Origin: CAZYSK01 sp964649415
Lineage (GTDB): Bacteria; Chloroflexota; Anaerolineae; B4-G1
Reading direction: 5' to 3'
Length of the DNA: 64,000 nucleotides
Assembly (NCBI GenBank): GCA_964649415.1
Contig: CAZYSK010000023.1
Location: 1-64,000, forward strand
The notes under the pieces were generated by a model. That model did not search any database and was not told where the DNA came from. It was given only the letters and a program-made list of their open reading frames with translations. Positions 1 to 7,762 of the stretch are shown one piece after another; position 1 is the first letter of the stretch, and every line of letters begins with the position of its first letter. The position numbers were made by a program, and so were the translations under genes.

Positions 1-125
1 TCATCCAGGTGCACTCCGTACTGGCGCAAGATCTCGCCCAGTGGTGCATCGGCCGGGCGAGTCGCCAAATACAACTCCAACTTGCGGGCAGCGGTCAAAC
101 GCGGACGACGTTCAGGTTTCGACAT
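1..125 (-). CDS. Transposase N-terminal fragment (OrfA-like, HTH), cut by window edge
   Basis: The minus strand from an ATG at 125 reads MSKPERRPRLTAARK and continues through LGEILRQYGVHLD to the window edge, about 41 residues. A basic N-terminus followed by a helix-turn-helix (about residues 12-41) is typical of the small OrfA protein of IS3-type elements. It lies just beyond the last recognised attC of the integron array, so an insertion sequence probably truncated or interrupted that array. The exact element boundary and family cannot be fixed because the rest of the gene lies outside the window. Confidence 0.55.
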   Translation of the reverse strand, partial: MSKPERRPRLTAARKLELYLATRPADAPLGEILRQYGVHLD

Positions 126-376
126 GGTTAGATTTCCTTTCGGGCACCATTTGAAGTCGGTGTGGTCGGGTGGCTGCGCTGTGGAAAGCGTGGACAGCAA
201 ACTGCGCTGCCCACCCTTCCCACAGCGCCTACTGCTACGGCTGCCATCCCTACTCTACCACACTTCAAATAGTACTCCAAAAGGCGACACCTTCTAGCTT
301 AACACAGGGCGTGCCCACATAGCTAATCGTTTTTGGCAGTTTCAATTGCTCGGTTGATTGGCCTGGGTTGTGTGCC

Positions 377-507
377 GCATAACGGTTAGCGTGAGCCGCC
401 GCGCCGGGTTTGCAGAGCCGCCACTCTGAACAAGCCTGCCAACAGATGCAAAAAGCCGCGATACAACGAGCGCCGATAGGCGCGGTCGGCTCCACGCATT
501 GTTGGGC
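377..507 (-). repeat. Integron attC site 3 (131 bp)
   Basis: Read on the minus strand it opens with the inverse-core heptamer GCCCAAC (507-501) and closes with the core heptamer GTTATGC (383-377). The opening heptamer is complementary to the TTGGGC start of the cassette that precedes it, which is the hallmark of an attC. The interior is nearly the same as that of attC 2, including a shared palindrome CGCCTATCGGCG. It follows the 254-aa cassette gene directly. Confidence 0.8.
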
Positions 508-515
508 GGCCAATC

Positions 516-1280
516 TCAATCGGTGGCTTCTCTAGGCTCTTCCCCTTCATCTGCTGGCCAGTAGATATATCCATCACAAAGCCACTTATGAAAGAGATTC
601 ATCTCTTGCCCGTGTATTGAAAACTCGGCTTCGAACACCTTCATCGGGATAAGTGGAGCGTCTGTTAGAAAAACCTCGCCAGGCCTGTTTCTTCTGCTAG
701 AAAATGGATAGCGAAAGGCCTGAGCCATCTCGTTTATTGCGGCTATCTTCTGGATGAATGCTTGAGTTTCTTCGGACAAGAAAGGCTCATTAGGTTCAAA
801 CAACTCGCTGAGTATTTCCAGGAGGCGACACAAGTCGTGTGTATTCAGATCAAGCTCACCAACAGGCCTTCCCAACTGCTCTCGTAGGAATACCATGTGC
901 TCGATCGACGCTTTTAAGGCCAGTTCTAGGAACTGACAAGACAAGAAGAGAATAGGCAGGGCTTCCCTGTCGGAGTATAGGGGTTTCTGGATGAACGACC
1001 TCGCTAGTTCTAAAGAAGCTTGGTAAAAGCCATCAGCGTACACAGACAGCAGATCGGCTCTCCGAACTGTACTGAGATCTGTTCTCCATTCCTCTTTGAG
1101 ATCCTGTATGTCTCGTTCAAACAAGGCTCTTTGTTCTTCTTCAGACAACCCCTCAATACCATAGAATCGTGTCCACCATCCAAGATCAACGCAGCCTCCG
1201 TTGCATAGCTCGCGCAACTCTGCGTCAGAAACGCGTTGCACTAGAGCCCTGCTGATTGGATATCTTTGCTCCATCTGCAT
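516..1280 (-). CDS. Integron cassette 3 protein, HEPN-like, hypothetical
   Basis: A 254-residue soluble protein filling one cassette between attC 2 and attC 3. Residues about 110-165 contain an alpha-helical stretch with FLELALKASIEH and a later THDLCRLL, resembling the helices and H-D-L pattern of HEPN-type domains. An R-x4-6-H nuclease motif is not obvious. There is no signal peptide or membrane segment. Start choice is between the ATG at 1280 and a second ATG two codons later; GGAGAA lies just upstream. HEPN proteins are common in toxin-antitoxin and phage-defence systems, so such a role is possible but inferred only from fold-like pattern and cassette context. Confidence 0.5.
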   Translation of the reverse strand: MQMEQRYPISRALVQRVSDAELRELCNGGCVDLGWWTRFYGIEGLSEEEQRALFERDIQDLKEEWRTDLSTVRRADLLSVYADGFYQASLELARSFIQKPLYSDREALPILFLSCQFLELALKASIEHMVFLREQLGRPVGELDLNTHDLCRLLEILSELFEPNEPFLSEETQAFIQKIAAINEMAQAFRYPFSSRRNRPGEVFLTDAPLIPMKVFEAEFSIHGQEMNLFHKWLCDGYIYWPADEGEEPREATD

Positions 1281-1299
1281 TTCTCCAATTCACCTGGCC

Positions 1300-1430
1300 G
1301 CCCAACGGAAAAGCTGAGGCGCAGCGCCAGATTTGCAGAACCAACTTTCTGAACAAGCCGACCAACAAAGCCAAAAAGCCGCGATTCAACGAGCGCCGAT
1401 AGGCGCTGTCGCCTCCAGCGTGGGTTGGGC
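1300..1430 (-). repeat. Integron attC site 2 (131 bp)
   Basis: On the minus strand the site begins with GCCCAAC (1430-1424) and ends with GTTGGGC (1306-1300). These flank an imperfect palindrome of about 117 bp that shares long stretches with attC 3. It separates the cassette encoding the 134-aa membrane protein from the cassette encoding the 254-aa protein. The near-equal length and sequence of attC 2 and 3 is typical of arrays in chromosomal (sedentary) integrons. Confidence 0.85.
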
Positions 1431-1479
1431 GGCTGCTTGCGGTGTGCACACCACTCTCTACCTCGGTTTCCCCAGCCTT

Positions 1480-1884
1480 CTACTCCTTGCGCCCCTCTTG
1501 CCTCGCCCGCTGACTGAACACTACTATCACAACCTGTATCAAAGACCACACCGCCGGGCCAAACAGCTGGGACTCGTAGCCGGGCGGCGTCGCAACCAGC
1601 ATGTACCCAACGTGAACCACCGATAGGATCAGTGTGACTGCTCCCAACACCATCGCCACTAAGAAAGCCCAGCGCTTCTCCAACGCACACACTGGAACTA
1701 GCGCGAGTGCAAGCACTGTCGCTATGGTGTGACGGTATCCTCCCAGCGTAAGCCACAGAGACGCAGCATCAGGAGCTTCAAAGCGGAAACCGATATCGAG
1801 GCCCATGAAAATCCACCCGATACTGACCACCAGTCCAGTGATGACTCCCAGTGTGTCGCTCCTTATCCTGCCTGTACCGTTCAT
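1480..1884 (-). CDS. Integron cassette 2 protein, small membrane protein
   Basis: A 134-residue protein with about four hydrophobic helices (around residues 13-30, 45-65, 70-90 and 105-125) and a charged C-terminus. A GAAGGGAAG Shine-Dalgarno-like stretch precedes the ATG at 1884. I do not recognise the family. It is the only gene in the cassette bounded by attC 1 and attC 2 and is read in the array direction. Cassettes often carry orphan membrane proteins with no known function, and nothing in the sequence indicates a specific role here. Confidence 0.6.
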   Translation of the reverse strand: MNGTGRIRSDTLGVITGLVVSIGWIFMGLDIGFRFEAPDAASLWLTLGGYRHTIATVLALALVPVCALEKRWAFLVAMVLGAVTLILSVVHVGYMLVATPPGYESQLFGPAVWSLIQVVIVVFSQRARQEGRKE

Positions 1885-1918
1885 CGATTATCTTCCCTTC
1901 ATCAAGGTTACAGCAGCC

Positions 1919-2048
1919 GCCCAACGGTTGGCTTCACCCGCTTGGCGGTTGCGGCGTGAGCACCTCCGCCAAGCGATCAACCCCAATGCGCGTGAGAAAC
2001 TTGAAAAGCGCGCCGATTAGCCAAGTCGGGTGCAAGCCGTGGTTAGCG
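1919..2048 (-). repeat. Integron attC site 1 (130 bp)
   Basis: On the minus strand the site opens with the inverse core CGCTAAC (2048-2042) and closes with the core GTTGGGC (1925-1919). The opening CGCTAAC is the exact complement of GTTAGCG at the putative attI junction (2987-2981), as expected when a single cassette begins there. Its internal sequence differs from attC 2 and 3, as expected for a cassette of different origin. Confidence 0.8.
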
Positions 2049-2069
2049 CGCCTGTTCTGATTTGACTTG

Positions 2070-2924
2070 CTATAGCCGCTGGAAAACCTTTAGCAGGAGT
2101 TGGACAAGGTAGTTGATTTTGTCCTTTTCTGCTGTAAATTGCCCGGCCGTTAGATTGGTGTCAATTGAATGGGCTCCCGAGTTCCCTGTTTCTCTGCATC
2201 GGTTTAGATCGCTGATAAAGGACTTGTCCAAAGATGAAGTTATGTAGTGGAAATCGCCCTTCTTCACTTCCAGGTTTTGCAGCAATACAGAGAAATCGTT
2301 GAATCTGCGCCGTGATGGATCATAGTACAATGCCAAATGTGCCGTACCGTACTTCTTCCGCAAGATGTCAATGACCAAGTTTTCCAAGAGCTTTCTGACA
2401 GTTATGGAGAGTGCCATCGGCATTTGATAAGCATAGGCGCGGTTAATCTCATCAATCAGCTTCTCGTAAAAATCATCTGGTATCCAGACAACTTCTATGA
2501 ATTTGCTAACTACTGGCGGCGGGAAATTGGGAACAATAGCCTCAATGCCTTCACTGCCGAACATAGGAAGTATCTGGGCAAGTTCTCCTTTGGCCTCCTC
2601 TGTTAGGGGGTCGTCATAAGGATTCTCTTGCTGAACTATTTCCCTGACGAGAAATAGACCTATCTGTTCATCCGAATTGAACACCTCTTGCAGAAAGCTA
2701 GAGACAGCGCTGGGATAATCGGGATCACCAAACCCCTGTGCTCTTCTAACGCGTTCGTGCCGAGGTGCATCAAGTATGTGGCCAACTCCTGCCATATCAG
2801 CAAGCAGAGTCCAATCCGTATTGTGTAAATGCTTTTCGATGAATTTCGCAAGTCGGGCTATTGCAGCATTTCTGGCTACCTTCTTCTTGTCAATCTGATT
2901 GTCAGGCTCGAATGGTTCAAACAT
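2070..2924 (-). CDS. Integron cassette 1 protein, abortive-infection/HEPN-like
   Basis: A 284-residue soluble protein encoded in the first cassette, nearest attI. The N-terminal half (about 1-130) looks helical, with LLADMAGVGHILD. The C-terminal half has SITVRKLLENLVIDILRKKYG (about 178-198) and then RCRETGNSGAHSI (about 244-256). The R-x2-GN-x2-AH pattern is characteristic of DUF4145/Abi-like HEPN domains found in anti-phage abortive-infection proteins. Known members often act as RNases or regulators of defence, and that role is inferred here. The first-cassette position usually gives the strongest expression from an integron promoter. Confidence 0.6.
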   Translation of the reverse strand: MFEPFEPDNQIDKKKVARNAAIARLAKFIEKHLHNTDWTLLADMAGVGHILDAPRHERVRRAQGFGDPDYPSAVSSFLQEVFNSDEQIGLFLVREIVQQENPYDDPLTEEAKGELAQILPMFGSEGIEAIVPNFPPPVVSKFIEVVWIPDDFYEKLIDEINRAYAYQMPMALSITVRKLLENLVIDILRKKYGTAHLALYYDPSRRRFNDFSVLLQNLEVKKGDFHYITSSLDKSFISDLNRCRETGNSGAHSIDTNLTAGQFTAEKDKINYLVQLLLKVFQRL

Positions 2925-2980
2925 AAAGCTTACTTCCCAAAGTATTCTCTAATGTCTCTTCGTTGTGTCCCGTTGAGGCG

Positions 2981-2987
2981 CGCTAAC
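2981..2987 (-). other. Putative attI crossover point
   Basis: GTTAGCG on the minus strand (2987-2981) marks the start of cassette 1. It matches the inverse core of attC 1, so cassette 1 can be excised as a circle between this point and 1925. It lies about 355 bp from the integrase start, on the side from which the array extends. The full attI with its integrase-binding sites cannot be delimited by eye. Confidence 0.65.
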
Positions 2988-3043
2988 TTGGTATTCTCCC
3001 GAATATAATCGCCGTAACCCCATATCATTCCTACGGTGATTTT

Positions 3044-3082
3044 ATTCTGGATAAGGCGACTTTTTGTTGTCTTATCCAGAAT
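3044..3082. promoter_or_regulatory. 12-bp perfect inverted repeat in the attI/intI leader
   Basis: ATTCTGGATAAG (3044-3055) is repeated in inverted form as CTTATCCAGAAT (3071-3082) with a 15-nt spacer that contains five Ts. It sits between the cassette junction and the integrase gene. It could be a regulator or integrase binding site in the attI/promoter region, or a weak terminator. The perfect symmetry is seen in the sequence; the function is not known. Confidence 0.5.
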
Positions 3083-3087
3083 TCATG

Positions 3088-3303
3088 CTACAATGGTGCC
3101 CCAATTGGATTACGTAGAAACCGGCGCAGCAATCGCTGGCTCGCCCGAACATTATACTTCCAGAATTCTGACTGCGCAAATTCAGGCAATCTCTCTTTGA
3201 GTGTCGGCAAGTAGTTGTGGTCAAATCTGCCATGAACTGGCACCAATTCTGTGCCTTTCTCCATCAGAATTCGCGCTGTTCGTGGCACAAAGCACCTGCC
3301 CAC
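3088..3303 (-). CDS. Small hypothetical ORF in the integron leader
   Basis: A possible 71-residue basic protein read towards the cassettes from a GTG at 3303, containing LVPVHGRFDHNYLPTLKERL. No family is recognised and no convincing ribosome binding site is seen. It lies between intI and the attI crossover, where no cassette is expected, so it may be non-coding leader or the remnant of an ancestral gene. It is listed because it is the only open frame in this 416-bp intergenic stretch. Confidence 0.25.
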   Translation of the reverse strand: MGRCFVPRTARILMEKGTELVPVHGRFDHNYLPTLKERLPEFAQSEFWKYNVRASQRLLRRFLRNPIGAPL

Positions 3304-3341
3304 ACGCTATGACAGACTAGCGCAATTCAGGAGGAGGGTCA

Positions 3342-4343
3342 GTGGGGCAGAAGCCCAGAAAACTGCTCGATCAGGTCCGTGACATTATCCGGCTCAAACA
3401 CTACTCGATCCGCACAGAGGAGGCCTACGTCCGCTGGATCAAGCGCTACATCCTATTCCACAACAAGCGGCACCCGAAGGATATGGGCGGCGCCGAGATC
3501 GAGGCCTTCCTCACACACCTGGCCGTGGATCAGAACGTGGCCGCTTCCACGCAGAACCAGGCTTTCAGCGCCCTGCTGTTCCTCTACCGGGAGGTGCTAA
3601 GAAAAGACCTCGACTTCCCCATTGATTCGGCCCGCGCCAAGAAACCCAAACGGTTGCCCACAGTGATGACCAGGGAGGAGACGCTCAGAGTTATCGGCGC
3701 TATGTCAGGCACATACCGGTTGATAGCGAATCTGCTCTACGGCAGTGGTCTGCGACTGATGGAATGCCTGCGCCTGCGGGTCAAGGACGTTGACTTTGCC
3801 CAGCGCCAGATCATCGTGCGCGACGGCAAGGGGATGAAGGACCGGGTGACGGTGCTCCCGGACAGCCTAGTCGAACCCCTTCAGGCACATCTACGACGTG
3901 TCAAGATGATCCATGAGCAGGACCTGGGCAAGGGCTATGGGGCTGTGTATCTCCCGTATGCGCTGGATAGGAAGTACCCCAACGCAGCGCGGGACTGGTG
4001 TTGGCAGTACGTCTTCCCAGCCCGGCGTCTCTCCAATGACCCCCGCAGCGGCGCGGTACGCCGCCACCACGTCCACGAAAGCAGTGTGCAGAAAGCGGTC
4101 AAAGAGGCGGTCCAACTGGCAGGGATAGACAAGCCGGTCAACTGCCACACTTTTCGCCACAGCTTCGCCACCCACCTGCTCGAGGCCGGCTACGACATCC
4201 GCACGGTGCAGGAGCTGTTGGGCCACAAGAGCGTGAAGACCACGATGATCTACACGCACGTTCTCAACCGAGGCGGCCTGGCCGTCCGCAGTCCGCTGGA
4301 TCACGCCACACGCACAATGAACGCCCAGATCGCATCAGTTTGA
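3342..4343 (+). CDS. intI: Integron integrase (tyrosine recombinase)
   Basis: A complete 333-residue tyrosine recombinase. The catalytic set is visible as R138 (GSGLRLMECLRLRVKD), H269 and R272 (CHTFRHSFATHLLEAGYDI), H295 (ELLGH) and Y304 (TTMIYTHVL). The integron-specific insert between the second and third boxes is present (about 206-240, ALDRKYPNAARDW ... DPRSGAVRRHH), and the C-terminus GGLAVRSPLD matches the IntI1 ending. This separates it from XerC/XerD. A GGAGGAGGG stretch precedes the GTG at 3342. The enzyme recombines attC with attI to insert or excise cassettes. The divergent orientation to the array and the three attC sites confirm a functional-looking integron. Confidence 0.93.
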   Translation: MGQKPRKLLDQVRDIIRLKHYSIRTEEAYVRWIKRYILFHNKRHPKDMGGAEIEAFLTHLAVDQNVAASTQNQAFSALLFLYREVLRKDLDFPIDSARAKKPKRLPTVMTREETLRVIGAMSGTYRLIANLLYGSGLRLMECLRLRVKDVDFAQRQIIVRDGKGMKDRVTVLPDSLVEPLQAHLRRVKMIHEQDLGKGYGAVYLPYALDRKYPNAARDWCWQYVFPARRLSNDPRSGAVRRHHVHESSVQKAVKEAVQLAGIDKPVNCHTFRHSFATHLLEAGYDIRTVQELLGHKSVKTTMIYTHVLNRGGLAVRSPLDHATRTMNAQIASV

Positions 4344-4376
4344 CGTCCCACTTCCCACAATGACCCAGGTATACCT

Positions 4377-5603
4377 ATGAACATTCTCTTTCTCACTCCC
4401 CAACTGCCCTACCCGCCCCACAAGGGCACGGCGCTCAGGAATTGGGGATTGGTGGCGGGGCTGGCGGAGCGGCACCGGGTGAGCGTGCTCAGTTTCGTAG
4501 CCCCGGGGCAGAACCCACAGCCCGCGCCGCCGCTGGTCGCGGCCTGCGCGGGCGTGGAGACGGTCCCCCAGCCGGAGCGCTCGCTCGCCCGGCGGCTGCG
4601 CGACCTGGTGTGCACGCGCCAGCCCGACATGGCGCTGCGGTTGGCGTCGGACGCGTTCGCCCGGCGGCTGGCGGATTGGCTGGCGCGGGAGTCCTTCGAC
4701 GTGGTGCACGTCGAGGGGATCGAGATGGCTCCGTACCTCGACGTGATCGAGGAAGCCGGGACGGGACACCCCCTCGTCGTGTTCGACGATCACAACTGCG
4801 AGTATCTGCTACAGCAGCGCGCGTTCCTCACCGACCTGCACGTCCCCACCCGCTGGCCGGGGGCGGCCTATTCGTTCGTGCAGTGGCGGCGGCTGCGGCG
4901 CTACGAAGCGCGGACGTGCCGCCGGGCCGACCGCGTGTTCGCCGTGTCGGAGGCGGATGCGGCCGCGCTGCGCAGGCTGGTCCCCGGCCTCGCCCCACCC
5001 GTCATCCCCAACGGCATAGACACCCGGGTTTACACTCCCACATCAACACTCCCACGCTCCCACACCCCCACACTCGCTTTTACGGGCACGATGGACTTCC
5101 GGCCCAACGTGGACGCGGTGCTGTGGTTTGCGCGCCACGTGTGGCCCCGGGTGCAGGCGTCAGTGCCGGAGGCGCGCTTCGTGGTCGTCGGGCAGCGGCC
5201 TCACCGGCGGCTGGACGAGCTGCGGGAGGACCCGACGGTGACGCTGACGGGATGGGTGGAGGACGTGCGCCCTCACATCGCGCGGGCGGCGGTGTACGTG
5301 GCGCCGCTGCGCATCGGGGGCGGGACGCGGCTCAAGATCCTGGAGGCGATGGCGATGGGCAAGGCGGTGGTGGCCACGCGGCTGGGGGCAGAGGGCTTCC
5401 CGGTGACGGACGGGCAGGAACTGCTGCTGGCCGACACGCCGGACGACTTCGCGGCGGCGGTGGTGGCGCTGTTGGGCGCGCCGGAGCGACGGGCCGAGCT
5501 GGGCCGGGTCGCGCGGGACTTCGTCGAGCGGCGCTATGATTGGCGCGTGATCGTGCCGAGGCTGGAAGAAGTCTATAATGACAAATTAGCAAATGATAAA
5601 TGA
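4377..5603 (+). CDS. Glycosyltransferase, GT4-like
   Basis: A 408-residue two-domain GT-B enzyme. It opens with MNILFLTPQLPYPPHKG, a typical Rossmann start, and the C-terminal nucleotide-sugar domain has GGGTRLKILEAMAMGKAVVA (about 305-324) with the conserved E-x7-E-like loop. Such enzymes add sugars to envelope polysaccharides or lipids at the cytoplasmic membrane; donor and acceptor are unknown. Two repeat-derived stretches lie in the gene: a heptamer-period C-rich run (5031-5077, residues about 219-235) and the last residues NDKLANDK, which are the beginning of the AT-rich heptamer array that follows. Confidence 0.85.
   Translation: MNILFLTPQLPYPPHKGTALRNWGLVAGLAERHRVSVLSFVAPGQNPQPAPPLVAACAGVETVPQPERSLARRLRDLVCTRQPDMALRLASDAFARRLADWLARESFDVVHVEGIEMAPYLDVIEEAGTGHPLVVFDDHNCEYLLQQRAFLTDLHVPTRWPGAAYSFVQWRRLRRYEARTCRRADRVFAVSEADAAALRRLVPGLAPPVIPNGIDTRVYTPTSTLPRSHTPTLAFTGTMDFRPNVDAVLWFARHVWPRVQASVPEARFVVVGQRPHRRLDELREDPTVTLTGWVEDVRPHIARAAVYVAPLRIGGGTRLKILEAMAMGKAVVATRLGAEGFPVTDGQELLLADTPDDFAAAVVALLGAPERRAELGRVARDFVERRYDWRVIVPRLEEVYNDKLANDK
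5031..5077 (+). repeat. Heptamer tandem repeat inside the glycosyltransferase gene
   Basis: Degenerate 7-nt units of the type ACTCCCA repeat about six times. The frame is maintained and gives a T/P/S-rich loop (VYTPTSTLPRSHTPTL). It lies in the inter-domain region, where an insertion is tolerable. Confidence 0.6.
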
Positions 5604-5650
5604 GCAAATCGGCAAGTCGGCAAGTCGACAAATCTGCAAGTCGGCAAGGC
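5577..5650. repeat. Heptamer-period repeat array
   Basis: Units such as GCAAATG, ATAAATG and GGCAAGTC repeat with a period of about 7 nt. The array begins inside the last codons of the glycosyltransferase and continues into the intergenic space. A close relative lies at 9109-9150. Confidence 0.6.
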
Positions 5651-5670
5651 TGGACTTGTCAGGTGGCCGG

Positions 5671-6314
5671 TCAATGGGTTTGAGGGGAATGGGGAGTTAG
5701 CTGGGCGTCGCGGGCGAGGGCGGTGAGGACGGTCAGGAGAGGGAATGCGAGGTCGAGGAAGAAGAGGGCCGGGCCTAGTTTCAGCAAACGGTCATTGAAG
5801 AAATGCCCGAGGAGCCAGCCACCGGGGGCCACAGCGCGAAGGCGATCAGGGGCCACGGCCAGAGCCTGGCCAGAAGGCGCATGGCAGGAGCAGAACGGCG
5901 GTCTCGCCACCAGGTCAACGGCGCGTCTATCCGGGTTCCGGCGGCACCCGCGAGGATGCCAAACATCGGGGGTATGAAGCCCCCGCCGACGAGGAGAAGC
6001 AGGACAGAGAGCAGGACCAGGACCAGGCCGTCGCGCTTCCTCTGGACGAAGGCGGCCGCCCATACCAGGACGATGAGGCCAACGATGACCGCCAGGATAC
6101 CGGTGACGGAGAAGCTGGGGACGACCGTCATAGCGGGCTGGCAAGCGTGCCACACCGCATCCGCCTGGCACGGGGGACCGTTGGCGCTTATCAGGAGGCC
6201 GTCTGGTTTGACGTTGCCTTGCAGGATCTCAAAGGTGCCGTGTTCCATGCCGAGCAGTCCGGCGTAGACGCCGACGGTTGAAGCCGCTACTCTGGTCGCG
6301 CTTCTCGTCCTCAT
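5671..6314 (-). pseudogene. Membrane protein gene with apparent frameshift
   Basis: From an ATG at 6314 the frame encodes MRTRSATRVAASTVGVYAG, then a lumenal-looking cysteine-containing segment and hydrophobic helices (VTGILAVIVGLIVLVWAAA; LVLVLLSVLLLLVGGG). Near 5815-5825 the hydrophobic coding pattern leaves this frame, which ends in SSGISSMTVC. It continues in the next frame as LLGHFFNDRLLKLGPALFF and further to a stop at 5671. One indel, either real or a sequencing error, would restore a protein of about 210 residues. The family is not recognised. The 5' flank is filled with palindromic repeats. Confidence 0.5.
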
Positions 6315-6335
6315 CTGTGCCCCTTGTCCCGATCG

Positions 6336-6785
6336 AGCCGCCGACGGCACTCCGGCGGACCTGCGGACGGATGTCGCCGACCGCAGCGGTCGGTATCCGC
6401 CCTCACTACGAACGATGCCCGAGCTGGAACGGCCTCCGCGCAAGCAAGGTGTGCCACCGACGGCACTCCGGCGGACCTACGTGCCTCACTACGAACGAGG
6501 CACGAACTGGAACGGCCTCCAGTCAAGCAAGGTGTGCCACCGACGGCACTCCGGCGGACCTGCGGACGGATGTCGCCGACCGCAGCGGTCGGTATCCGCC
6601 CTCACTACGAACGAGGCCCGAACTGGAACGGCCTCCGCGCAAGCAAGGTGTACATCCGACGGCACTCCGGCGGACCTGCGTGCCTCACTACGAACAACTT
6701 GAGCTGCCCCGCCCGAGGATGTACCACCGACGGCACTCCGGCGGACCTACGTGCCTCACTACGAACGATGCCCGAGCTGGAAAAG
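6336..6785. repeat. Cluster of palindromic repeats (GGCACTCCGGCGGACC type)
   Basis: At least five copies of a unit around GACGGCACTCCGGCGGACC, each followed by a tail reading CCTCACTACGAAC, alternate with a GACCGCAGCGGTC palindrome. The same elements recur at 17815-17840 and 41808-41905. No gene is supported in 6315-6758. The last copies overlap the 3' end of the next minus-strand gene. Confidence 0.75.
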
Positions 6786-7475
6786 CCTCCGGCTGATCAG
6801 GAGCCACCATACTAGGCACAGCAAGCCACTGATGGGCATCAAGATATCGGCTACCGCCGGTGCGATGACCAAGCTGATATGGTCGGCACACGTGACTGCA
6901 CTTGCCAGGATGCCCACGCAAGCTGTTGCTCTGCCGAATATGTCACCCTGGAACATAACAGCCGAGATCAGCAGGCTGGCCACGGCCATGAAGAGGAATC
7001 CCATGGTTTGAGGCGTCGCCCGGCCTAGAGCATGCAACGCCTCGCCTGCCGCCAGGATTTGGGCTCGCTGTGTATCTGTCGTTGCAGCCGCGTATTGGTC
7101 GCTGAGCGGAAGCAGGGAGAGCGTGGCCACACGTGGCACGATGAAGACTACTATCCCTATGAAGGCGAAGAGCGCAGCGATCGCCATATAGGACTCGCTG
7201 TCTCGCCTGAGGGCCACGTATAGGGCAAGGAACATCGTGCCCAGAAACGCTATGGAAAAGATATCCAGGGCGTTGAGGTAAACAAGTCCAAGGACCTTAC
7301 TGCGCTGAAACAGTACGATCCAGCCCTCGACGGTGGCGGGATATGGATCGCTGAAGATCAAGACCAACAACTGGCTCAAGTAGAAGACTAACGCAATCAG
7401 GGGAGCCGTCCCACCAACCCTGTATAGGCTTCTCCAGGTGGCGTCCGCGGCCTCAGTATCAGTGACTTGATTCAT
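6759..7475 (-). CDS. DUF4386-like integral membrane protein
   Basis: Starting at the ATG at 7475 (MNQVTDTEAADATWRS), the 238-residue protein has about six hydrophobic helices and the layout of DUF4386 proteins: an N-terminal helix with LIALVFYLSQLLVLIF, a middle block AFLGTMFLALYVALRR and a C-terminal block with PISGLLCLVWWLL. The longer upstream frame has a charged leader without membrane character, so the inner start is preferred. No function is known for the family. The last codons RRLFQLGHRS lie in the repeat cluster, so the native C-terminus may have been replaced. Confidence 0.6.
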   Translation of the reverse strand: MNQVTDTEAADATWRSLYRVGGTAPLIALVFYLSQLLVLIFSDPYPATVEGWIVLFQRSKVLGLVYLNALDIFSIAFLGTMFLALYVALRRDSESYMAIAALFAFIGIVVFIVPRVATLSLLPLSDQYAAATTDTQRAQILAAGEALHALGRATPQTMGFLFMAVASLLISAVMFQGDIFGRATACVGILASAVTCADHISLVIAPAVADILMPISGLLCLVWWLLISRRLFQLGHRS

Positions 7476-7581
7476 CTCCGCGCTCCCTGCTTCCCTCTGT
7501 GCCGGGGCTTTGCGACCAGGTCGCTTTTCCCAACCCGCACGCACAGCGAATACAACTGATAGGGGTGCCTTTCCCGTCCGT

Positions 7582-7710
7582 TCAGGGCTGTTCGCCGCGC
7601 GCCAGCAGCGCGTCGATCTCGTCCAGTACGGCTGGAACGTCCCAAAGGCACCTCACTCCGTGGACACAGGTTCGCTCAAGACCCACAGACACCAGGATAC
7701 CGGATGATGG
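7582..7710 (-). pseudogene. Possible gene remnant (about 40 codons)
   Basis: A short open frame on the minus strand ends at the TGA at 7584-7582 and reads DVPAVLDEIDALLARGEQP at its C-terminus, which looks like the end of a real protein. No upstream body of a gene is visible before the flavodoxin gene. It may be the 3' remnant of a deleted gene. The otherwise unexplained 287-bp space between 7476 and 7762 holds nothing else I can name. Confidence 0.25.
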
Positions 7711-7762
7711 CCAACGGCCCATTATCGGGCCATTAACGCAGGGGGAGGGGTTGGCTAGAGAA

